From NCBI RefSeq assembly GCF_048128805.1, contig NC_135999.1, forward strand, positions 13,132,690 through 13,196,689: a DNA stretch of 64,000 nt, given 5' to 3'. The notes beneath the pieces were generated by a model. That model did no database searches. It saw only the letters and a program-made list of their open reading frames with translations, and had not been told where the DNA came from. Of this stretch, positions 52,564 to 64,000 are shown in pieces. Position 1 is the first letter of the stretch. Each line of letters starts with the position of its first letter. Both the position numbers and the translations under genes were made by a program. The stretch comes from Centroberyx gerrardi. Its lineage: Eukaryota > Chordata > Actinopteri > Beryciformes > Berycidae.

Positions 52564-55210
52564 TATACATATACACACACACTCACACTACACAGGCACA
52601 CAGTGTTGGAGGAGCCAAGCAGTCGCCTTTTGAAGACTGAGTCTGAGTCTGTCTGATAAATTCTGTCCTTATAAACTCAGTTTGCCAGGATACAGCTGCT
52701 GTGCATATCAAATGCATGATCTAAATGTTTACTTAACCTGTGTGTGTGTGTGTGTGTGTTTGTCAGGAAGGAGTTTGTGGAGGCCTACCTGCGCTACGTG
52801 TTCACGGACTCGGTGAGCGAACTGTACTCTGCCTTCTCCTCTGGCTTCCTGAAGGTGTGTGGGGGGAAGATCCTGTCCCTGTTCCAGCCTTCTGAGCTGA
52901 TGGCCATGGTGGTCGGCAACAACAACTACAACTGGGAGGAGATGGAGAAGGTCAGTATGCCAAGCATCAGACAGATGGAGAGGGCTGAGTTTGGCACAAT
53001 AAGCAGGCAGTGTGGTTCAAAAAAATGAATTGAAAAATGAATATATTGCTAAGAAATAATAACCACCTTTATTGCAAACTGTTGAATGCATGGCTATGAA
53101 CTGGATGAAAAAGTCCCAATTTGTACTTAAATATATTTGCTTGTGGCCACATTGACCAGTCTACAGCACAATTTAAGTGATGATACACAGGCACATTTTT
53201 AGGGTAAATTTGGGGAAATATTTTCTCACTGAAAACAATGTATCAGTTTGAAATCTAGCCAAGCTTGATCAGAGAGCAAGCTTTGCTGAAAAGAAAACTT
53301 GTGACCTGACCAAAATGGCCCAACTGCTACAAAATAGTAAACACAACTAGGAAATAATAGCTGTGATTCTTTTTGTATAACATCTAATCTAGCAAGCTGG
53401 CTAACTGGTGGGTGCCAGAGCCAGACATAAGCCAAAAAATTCCGGTGGATACCTTGATCAAATCATTAAATTATTACATTTTCAGTAGAAAAGAGGAGGC
53501 CAAGATAACAGTCATGGCAGCAGTATCTTATTTCATCCATTTTCACTTGTCCACCTGTCAAACCGCTCATACTAATTGCCCATTGCCGGCAAATATTTGC
53601 CCCAAATTTGCCCTAAAAAAATGTTTATCATCAGCTTTACACACCATTCCTATCTGTTGTTAGTGTCCTGTTCAGCTGTGTTGTTTTTTTCTTTTTTCTT
53701 TTTTTTTCTTTTTTGAGCACATGTAAGTGTCAGGGGTGGATTGGAGTTACGCTCAACATTTCTCAGACGTCCAGTGACTTGTGGGTGCATGTTGATGGTG
53801 GTACAGTAAACTGTGTGTGCAGAGACATTACAACATGTCATGTCTTGGGAAATCCGATAGGGATTCTTATGTAATAACAGAGAGTCTTTCACAATCACAG
53901 ATAAAGCCAAGAGTGAGAAATTTGTATGAAATTTGTATTAAATCATTAGAGCAGGTGAGGACAACACACACACACACACAGCTGTCTGAAGAATTTATGT
54001 TTTACTGACTAATGCTCTGTAAATGTTACTGCAACAGATGGAATATCCTCCTTAATGATAAAAAAGGAAAAAGTCATCATCACATCCTTTTCTTTCCTCC
54101 CCTTTTTCCCCTTCCCTTTCCAGAATGCCATTTACAAAGGGGAATACACAGCCACTCACCCAACAGTGCGAATGTTCTGGGAGGTCTTCCACGAGTTCCC
54201 TCTGGAAAAAAAGAAACAGTTCTTATGTAAGTATTTAATTGCCTCATTACTCTATCTACATGACAATCTCTAATCTCATCCTCTTGCCCTCAGACATTTC
54301 ATAAACACTGTTCAGTGTGTGGAGAGACAGAATCACCACAGTACAGTTCAGTACAGCAGAGCTCTCTTGAGTCGTGCCCAAACTGCCTAAAGTCTTAACT
54401 GGCCTCTGCTGCTACTTCATCTAAAAATACAGAAGAAATGCACAGCAGTGTGTTTAAAACAACCGTACCTGCATTTTCAGTCATTAGCTTTCATGAGGGA
54501 AAGGACAGTGGGGGGAAACCGGTCATTTTAAATGCTATTAGGCCATAGACTACTAGGGATGGGACGATATATCGAAATTCAATATATCCCAATACAAAAA
54601 ATGTGACAATATGTATTGCTGGGCAGAAAAATGATTCACGATATTAGCTCCATTTTATTCTGCTGTAGTAATCACAAATGAGACGGATTGCCCATCACAA
54701 TTTCACAATCTCTCCATCCAAATTATATTATTTGCACTTTGTAATGACATTTTTAAATAGTTGTTTACGTTCTAGCAAGCCAGTGCCATTGCTAGAAAGA
54801 TCTGCGGCTTAGAAATAAACATAATTCTGCACAGTCACACTTTGTTGTCATTGGACTTTTATTTATTATATCATATCGTGGTTGTATTGAATCGTGAACC
54901 CCACATTGTGTATCGAATCGTATCGTGAGATAAGCACATCGTCCCATCCCTACAGTCTAGTAGTGGATGCTAACTCCAGCCTCGGTGTCTCCCACCTCTA
55001 GTGTTCCTCACGGGCAGCGACCGCATCCCCATCCACGGCATGGAGAGCCTGCGTATCGTCATCCAGTCCACCACAGCGGAGGAGCACTACCTGCCGGTGG
55101 CCCACACCTGCTACAACCTGCTGGACATGCCCCGCTACCAGACCAAAGAAATCCTGCGCCTCCGCCTCACTCGAGCCGTGGAGCAGTACGAGGGCTTCAG
55201 CCTGGTCTGA
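29577..55210 (+). CDS. herc3: HERC3, HECT and RCC1-like domain E3 ubiquitin ligase, complete, 1045 aa
   Basis: Twenty-four coding exons, 3138 bases in one frame: 29577-29799, 32276-32435, 33593-33669, 33925-34146, 35146-35237, 35442-35572, 35673-35824, 36684-36757, 37264-37388, 37602-37661, 40118-40229, 41345-41534, 42968-43131, 43320-43433, 44120-44143, 44257-44346, 44599-44769, 45303-45446, 47056-47222, 49317-49383, 49589-49671, 52767-52950, 54124-54226, 55002-55210. Human HERC3 is 1050 aa and starts MLCWG, as here. The N-terminal third is an RCC1-like propeller, then a helical middle, then a HECT ligase that passes ubiquitin through Cys1013 (HTCYN). The blocks [24 protein letters not shown] and [18 protein letters not shown] fit HERC3 better than HERC4 or HERC5/6. 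It is cytosolic and vesicle-associated in mammals. Adjacent fam13a supports the call. Confidence 0.95.
29800..32275 (+). other. herc3 intron with palindrome and pentamer repeat
   Basis: Holds a 203-base inverted repeat (30411-30613) and an (ATAAC)n run (about 30733-30778). The open frame at 31272-31640 has no family resemblance. Confidence 0.85.
30411..30613. repeat. Near-perfect palindrome with hammerhead-like core
   Basis: Arms 30411-30497 and 30527-30613 are 87 bases each and match at 77 positions, around a 29-base spacer. The right arm contains CTGATGA (30527-30533) and CGAAA (30545-30549). It looks like two head-to-head copies of one repeat end. Confidence 0.85.
32436..33592 (+). other. 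herc3 intron
   Basis: Contains several degenerate direct repeats of the type ACCATTGTGACATCACA (for example 32739-32765 and 33296-33390). No gene seen. Confidence 0.6.
34205..34415 (+). mobile_element. tRNA-derived SINE
   Basis: The internal RNA polymerase III promoter is visible: an A-box-like TGGTGTAGTGA (34223-34233) and B-box-like GGTTCAAGCCC (34266-34276), followed by a tRNA-unrelated body (CAGCATGCACCTGCCTTGCC). It sits in the herc3 intron after exon 33925-34146, in sense orientation. Outer borders are approximate. Confidence 0.7.
34416..35145 (+). other. herc3 intron remainder
   Basis: AT-rich. No feature recognised. Confidence 0.8.
35825..36683 (+). other. herc3 intron with a short hairpin
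   Basis: A 21-base inverted repeat with an 8-base loop at 36372-36421 is the only structure noted. Confidence 0.8.
37662..40117 (+). other. herc3 intron with several repeat relics
   Basis: Contains a GATAAGATRA...AATGATCCCTGTGGGGAATTT repeat (about 37780-37850), a degraded element bounded by TAGTGGTTTTCA / TGAAAACCACA (about 38229-38430), and a dispersed repeat at about 39828-40000 (TTTATTTTATTTGGCATGG to CAGGAGGCTTTTTAAATT). No gene. Confidence 0.6.
40230..41344 (+). other. herc3 intron with a short telomere-like motif
   Basis: TAACCCTAACCCTAACCCCAAC at about 40530-40551 is a three-unit vertebrate telomere-type stretch. Nothing else seen. Confidence 0.75.
41535..42967 (+). other. herc3 intron
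   Basis: Scattered short CA-rich segments between about 42459 and 42725. No gene or clear transposon. Confidence 0.75.
43619..43675. repeat. (CA)n microsatellite
   Basis: Uninterrupted run of about 28 CA units in a herc3 intron. Confidence 0.97.
44120..44143 (+). other. herc3: herc3 24-base micro-exon
   Basis: Encodes KMRTPPAQ (residues 633-640). It is bounded by the acceptor TTTTTCAG and donor GTATTG, with a 113-base intron after it. It is in frame, so skipping it would remove only eight residues. Confidence 0.8.
44878..45221 (-). mobile_element. MITE, copy A, between herc3 exons
   Basis: 344 bases ending in TTAGGGATGGGACGAT and CATCCCTA. Flanked by a perfect 7-base duplication, CCAATAA (44871-44877 and 45222-45228), which fits hAT-type insertion. 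Noncoding. It is the reverse complement of copy B at 54554-54952; the strand given is arbitrary. Confidence 0.85.
45447..47055 (+). other. herc3 intron with (CA)n
   Basis: A pure CA run occupies 46409-46476. The open frames across it encode only dipeptide repeats. Otherwise no feature. Confidence 0.85.
46409..46476. repeat. (CA)n microsatellite
   Basis: About 34 uninterrupted CA units. Confidence 0.97.
47223..49316 (+). other. herc3 intron
   Basis: Contains a hAT-like MITE at 48813-48982. The rest is unremarkable. Confidence 0.8.
48813..48982. mobile_element. Small hAT-like MITE
   Basis: 170 bases with terminal repeats CAGTGGTTCC / GAGAACCACTG. Flanked by an 8-base duplication with one mismatch: ACCGAAGT (48805-48812) and ACCTAAGT (48983-48990). 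Confidence 0.8.
52455..52582. repeat. Compound (CA)n / (TATACA)n microsatellite
   Basis: CA runs interrupted by TATACA units, about 128 bases. Confidence 0.95.
52739..52759. repeat. (TG)n at a herc3 splice acceptor
   Basis: About ten TG units ending eight bases before exon 52767-52950, in place of a polypyrimidine tract. Confidence 0.95.
52951..54123 (+). other. herc3 intron
   Basis: A T-rich/A-rich stretch near 53685-53715. Otherwise nothing noted. Confidence 0.8.
54554..54952 (+). mobile_element. MITE, copy B, inverted relative to copy A
   Basis: 399 bases from TAGGGATGGGACGAT to ATCGTCCCATCCCTA. Its internal sequence (for example AATTATATTATTTGCACTTTG and AAACATAATTCTGCACAGTC) is the reverse complement of copy A. 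No clear target duplication was found. It lies in the last herc3 intron. Confidence 0.85.
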
Positions 55211-55662
55211 GGCCCGGCGCCGACCCGCCGGACCGCAGGCTGAGCGGCGCAGGGAGAGGGGGTATCTGCACCAATGTTAATGCACTTTATTAGCGATACC
55301 CCCCCCGCCCCATGAGTGCCAGAGAGGAGGCTAGGTGTAATGGGGGTGTGCGGGACACAGGGAGGTCACATTCCCTATTTGCTGTTTACTTACCATTACA
55401 AGATTGTTAGGCATAGGGAATCAGAAGGGTAGTAGGAGAGACAATGAATGAGCACATGAAAGTCTATGTAAATGCAGATTACTGTTATTACTGCTTTGGG
55501 TGTTGTATAGTTGGGAGTTTTTTTGGCAATGCTGTGGATTTTATATTTAATTCCTTAAATTCTAATTTTCACCTTACAGACTTATGTAATTAACAGTTTG
55601 GGACAGTGCGTCTGCTGTTTACTTTAATCTGATTTATTGAATAGAAGGGTTATTTTTTGAGA

Positions 55663-55668
55663 AATAAA
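55663..55668 (+). terminator. herc3 proximal poly(A) signal AATAAA
   Basis: Canonical hexamer about 450 bases after the stop, with a GT-rich run (ATGTGTGTAAATG) just downstream. Confidence 0.65.
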
Positions 55669-56756
55669 AACTACATCTATGTGTGTAAATGCAACTTGCA
55701 GTATAATCCCTACCCTTGGCATTGGGAGTTATGCTCATGAACTTGACCCTTTGAAATCTGGACACCAGCATGTCCTCTCTGCCCGGTTCTGGATCAGTAG
55801 AAGGGACAGAAGACAAACGAAGAATGCATCAGTGAGCAGCAGGCAGACATACAGGATAAAACGCAGTGAATATGTTGTCCTAGTTCTACGCAATCCCTTG
55901 TTTATTTTTTGCTGTGGATTGAGAGAGCAGCCGGCTTTATGTCTTGAATCCGCATTCAACAGTATTGCCTTCCACAGCAAATCATCTGGACATGAGAAAG
56001 CTGACTTTTTTTTTATTATTCATTTCTACTGGATGTTGTCTGTGTGCATGTTGTTGAGTGAAAGCAAAAATCCGATCATCATTCAAGACTAAATATACAA
56101 ACATAACACAGAAATACTAATTGTAATTAGTTTGATTCCCAAATCGCAGATTAAGAATAATCAAATAATCTCAATCTGTGTGATTTGTGCCAGGAGGACA
56201 GAATGATGATTGCATATTTAACATCGCGCAGATGATCCATTAAATTTGTTAGATATAATTGAATATATCTATAGTCGATCAGTTGATATATCTGTCATAT
56301 CTATGGTTCCCCTAGTACTGCCCTGATATGTATTCCTACAGTCAAATAACGTACGCCTCCTCCTAATGCAAAATGGTGATGTTCAATTAGGTAGTGCATT
56401 GGGGTGAATTGTGTTAAATGGTCTTGCATATATTTTTTGTATATTTCATACGACAAGTTGCTTCGTTTTTGAACAATTTAAGCAAAATGAGTGCAGATGG
56501 TAAATGTCTTGCTGTGCCCCGAGGAACAGGCTGCATTGGGGCGTCCGTTTAGCAATAATAAACTAAAACAGCCCGGTAATGTAGTGAAAACCCTGGGTCA
56601 TTCTTCTGAGGCCGTTACAGTGACCAACACCAAACTCTTCTGCAGTGTTTCTGGACAATTCCTGTTATTGCTTAGCTCTAAACTGCATGTACACACATTC
56701 TACACGTTCATACAATATCTATCCTTAGTACTGAAGCCAGCGTTTCTCTTGCAAAG

Positions 56757-57386
56757 TACAGTCCGATGCAAAGGTTTGTGCATTCCTTGAATTTTTGGAC
56801 CTTTTGATGTGCTACAAAAATGTGGGCATTTTGGATTTTTGTGTGAATTGTCCACAAAGCTCTCTATTACATCATATTGAAAAAAAATCTACAAATGTAT
56901 GTGAAGGTAAACAATTCAACCCTATTTGTGTATGATTGCATCACTGGCAAAAAATTGTTCAGCATTTTGTATCATATTCCTCAGACTTCATATTTACATT
57001 GTATGGGTTTTAAACCCTTTTTAATTTTGAATTCAGAAAATTTTAATTCTGCCAATTTTGCCAATAATCAGGTCACTTCAATTCATGAGATTTTGGATGT
57101 AGAATGGACTTAGAAAACATGATTATAGAGCGTGTGGTTGACTTAGGGATGACACTGGAGTCCCTATTAATGTGTTAAGGTTGTATTTTCTCTCAGGAAC
57201 TGATATGCAATTCAGTCCAAATGAAACAAGGTGTGTATGTACATCCACACAGTAGATTTTCACTGAAAGTTGAGTACTTGTGTGTAGATCCTAGACAACA
57301 AAAAATCTAAATGCATTTTTAATTATTTGTAGCACAGCAAAATGTGCTAAAATTGAAGTGGTGCAAAAACCTTTGCATGAGTACAT
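56757..57386. mobile_element. Mariner/Tc1-type non-autonomous element
   Basis: About 630 bases with terminal inverted repeats: ATGCAAAGGTTTGTGCA near the left end, and its near-complement TGCAAAAACCTTTGCAT at the right. TA dinucleotides lie at both borders. No transposase is readable. Confidence 0.75.
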
Positions 57387-57849
57387 AGTTGAGCCTCGGC
57401 CATTCATTAAAGATCGCAGTTCTTTTGATCTCTTACATTTCCATTGCCTCAGGTTTTCCCTCAAGAACACCATTATAATTTTGCTGATTTGTTAACTCAT
57501 ACCCTTGTTGCAATATGATGTAGCCTAACAACATTAACAGCATAGGCAAACGCCATCATCCTTACTGGCTGATGCTCATAGGGCTCTGAGATTATTCGGC
57601 ATGCGAGGCACAGGGAGGCGTCCGCTCACCTGCTGCCGGCACGCATGGGAAAACACTTCTGCAGTATTTAATTATTAGACCAAGGAAAAGCGGTGATTCC
57701 AAATTGTGTGGACTATGTTTCTTGTTCAGTGTATGCAAATAAGGGCTTAGTAGTTGCTGTAACTGTATGGTTTCAAGTACATAATATTTACTTTTTTACC
57801 TTTTTAAATGGATGACATTATTTTTATTTACCTGTTTTTTCCCTGAACA

Positions 57850-57863
57850 AATAAAACTTTATT
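57850..57863. terminator. Back-to-back poly(A) signals for herc3 and fam13a
   Basis: AATAAA (57850-57855, plus) and TTTATT (57858-57863, AATAAA on minus) are two bases apart. A T-rich element follows on the plus side. A second minus-strand AATAAA is at 57823-57828. These are plausible ends for the long herc3 transcript and for fam13a. Confidence 0.55.
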
Positions 57864-57870
57864 TCACCTC

Positions 57871-59591
57871 ATGTTTTTTTTCTTCTTCTTGGTTCTTCCA
57901 GTCATGAACCTTTTTAAAAATTGATTGTAAGTTTGTACATAATTAATGTAGAGATGAGTGAATATTCAGAACATCTCTCCCCTCTCAAATATTCATATTA
58001 TCACCAACCACTATAGTGTTTCATGCCAACACAGTAACACACACACACTAGGGAAAACCACACATCACAAAAGTCAGTAAAAATAGGTTTGCATTTATAT
58101 TATATACAAAATACAAATAAAATTTATGTACTAAAATGTACACACCCAAATTCATTAAGCCTGCCAGTGTTTACATTCAATAAAAACGAAATACACACTG
58201 TTAATTATCCATTTTGGAGAAATAAAGGAAAGATGTACTTGCTCACAGAAATGTAAACATAGACCGTGATCCATATTTACAAAGAACAATGAAGCTCTGG
58301 AGATGACTTAAAGAAAGCAGCCTTATGGGGTACAGAGGGCTGTGCGTTGGGGTTTAGCGGCCATTTCTGCCATCCACATCGGATCTGAGAGTCATCTCAA
58401 AATGGCCTTTGTCAATGTCGATCAGTGTGAGCAAAAACATACCAGTGATTTCAAGACAAGAAATAGCTTATTTTACATTAAGTAAATAGGAAAAAGCACA
58501 CCAATGCAAAAATATACAGTCAAATGCATAACACGAGTTACCAGTGATCACAAAAAATAAGCTATGTTATTGAATATCATGAGCTTCTATGCTATTTTGG
58601 TGTGCAATCTGTATTCTGAGTCATTATCTTTGGATCATATTAACACAAAATAGGAAACCACTTCTTTTAGTGAGCGAATACTCCAAGAAAAAAAATGTTA
58701 TTCGGTTTAACTTCTAGAGAAGTAACAAAACATGTTGAAAACAACAGGTAAAATGTGTACAAAAGTGAGAGTGTTTTCTAAGTTATCATCATCTCATACA
58801 GCCAGTCTCATAGTAATAAATGATGGCAAGAATTGTAATTGCTCTAACTGGATGAGCCGTCCATTTACCAAACACTGTTCAACTGATTGGTTGGAAGGTA
58901 TGCAAATGGTAACTGTCTCCCTTACAAAAATACACAAACAAAAATGTATTTCTTGATTACAAAATCCTTCTTTAAAAATAGCAATAATTTCAAATCTATT
59001 ATTTTACTATTTCACAAGGTTTTTAAGACTTCTAAAGCATGAGAAAAATAACGTTTCTGTTCCAATAAAAAGGTCTATACCAACAATACAAACATTCAAA
59101 AGGATAGAAATAAATTATTAGCGATACATGTGTGATTCTTTGCCGAAAAGAATTTAGGTTATCCATGTAATGCGCGTTTAAGTCTTGCTTAGTCCTGACA
59201 AATTTCCTCTTCTGAAGACGAGGCCTTTCGGAAATGGACTTGTCAGGCGGAGCAGGAACTCGCGGCAGCCTCCAGGGCAGCACCTTCACGTCGGGTTGAA
59301 TCGGGTTTGGGTCAGTTGCTCTCTCTGGGCTCCAGAGGAAAACCCTGCTGTGCTCTATAGAACGGATTAACGGGGCAACATGTAGGCTTTTCCTCAAGCC
59401 AAAAAAACCATGAATGGCACAGATGGCACGAGAAGGGAAAAAAAAACCCAAAACAGCTCTCAAACAGTTCCTACAGGGCGAGGTGTGTTTGTGTGTGTGA
59501 TGGATTTGCTTTCGGCGGCTGTTGTAAAATCGCTCCTATCTCTTGGAAACTAAGCCTCAGTCCACTGAGTCGTGAGTTTTCTTTATTTTTC
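57871..59591 (-). other. fam13a: Probable fam13a 3' UTR
   Basis: AT-rich sequence after the fam13a stop with no minus-strand AATAAA until 57858-57863, implying a UTR of about 1.7 kb. No ORF or repeat recognised. Confidence 0.6.
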
Positions 59592-63935
<4,344 letters not shown>

Positions 63936-64000
63936 CTGGATGAAAAAAACAAAAACTGTTTTTGTTTTGACATAGACAATAGATCCTCCACTGAAAATGA

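Larger units (their letters stand above)
49672..52766 (+). other. herc3 longest intron, ending in a TG-repeat acceptor
   Basis: Holds a (TG/TA)-rich part near 50910-50970, a dispersed repeat of uncertain family near 51385-51660, and a compound CA/TATACA tract (52455-52582). The last bases before the exon are (TG)n-TTGTCAG. No gene. Confidence 0.75.
44599..55210 (+). other. herc3: herc3 HECT domain exons
   Basis: These exons encode about residues 671-1045. Visible landmarks are [83 protein letters not shown] and the catalytic [10 protein letters not shown] (Cys codon 55109-55111). All hallmark blocks are intact. Confidence 0.92.
55211..57870 (+). other. herc3: herc3 3' UTR (proximal and possible distal forms)
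   Basis: The short form would end near 55690; a longer form could reach the AATAAA at 57850. The long form would include a Tc1-type MITE. Open frames here, such as 55679-56092, show no family resemblance. Confidence 0.55.

Noticed and set aside
55679-56092. 137-codon frame downstream of herc3
   Set aside because: 3' UTR sequence with no recognisable domain; length is within chance for this region.
59032-59463. 143-codon minus-strand frame below fam13a
   Set aside because: Lies after the fam13a stop codon; composition and lack of motifs suggest 3' UTR.

Overview
This is a eukaryotic window, almost certainly from a ray-finned (teleost) fish. It has short introns with standard GT-AG borders and long CA, GA and GATA microsatellites. 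It also carries many small Tc1-like and hAT-like transposon relics and a tRNA-derived SINE of fish type. Five protein-coding genes can be rebuilt exon by exon. Their order and orientation match the vertebrate block pkd2 > < abcg2, < ppm1k, herc3 >, < fam13a (human 4q22). There are no operons, CRISPR arrays or prokaryotic features.

Layout. 1-1209 (+): the last three coding exons of pkd2, encoding the C-terminal coiled coil of polycystin-2, then its 3' UTR. 3158-12975 (-): a complete abcg2 with 15 coding exons and 669 aa, plus a noncoding first exon near 14373-14425 behind a TATA-like box. 18533-24669 (-): a complete ppm1k with 6 coding exons and 382 aa, the mitochondrial branched-chain keto-acid dehydrogenase phosphatase, plus a noncoding exon ending at 25967. 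29577-55210 (+): a complete herc3 with 24 coding exons and 1045 aa, an RCC1-like propeller followed by a HECT ubiquitin ligase. 59592-63935 (-): the last eight coding exons of fam13a (324 aa); its 5' part lies beyond the right edge. In all five genes the exon phases join without a break, all splice sites are GT-AG and no frameshift was found. Exon and residue numbers below were worked out by hand from the sequence.

The genes share a neighbourhood, not a pathway: a cilium/ER calcium channel, a drug/urate exporter, a mitochondrial phosphatase, an E3 ligase and a signalling scaffold. The structure between and inside the genes is more unusual. Both convergent pairs (pkd2/abcg2 and herc3/fam13a) have opposite-strand poly(A) signals almost on top of each other. 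Two exons, one in abcg2 and one in herc3, have a UG repeat where the polypyrimidine tract should be. Two copies of one MITE sit in opposite orientation around six HECT exons of herc3. A long fold-back element lies between ppm1k and herc3. Two loci carry hammerhead-ribozyme-like cores of the kind known from Penelope-like elements. I found no novel multi-gene system; the best leads are these RNA-processing arrangements.

The remaining noncoding DNA is intron, UTR and relic repeats. Where I saw nothing, the entry says so.
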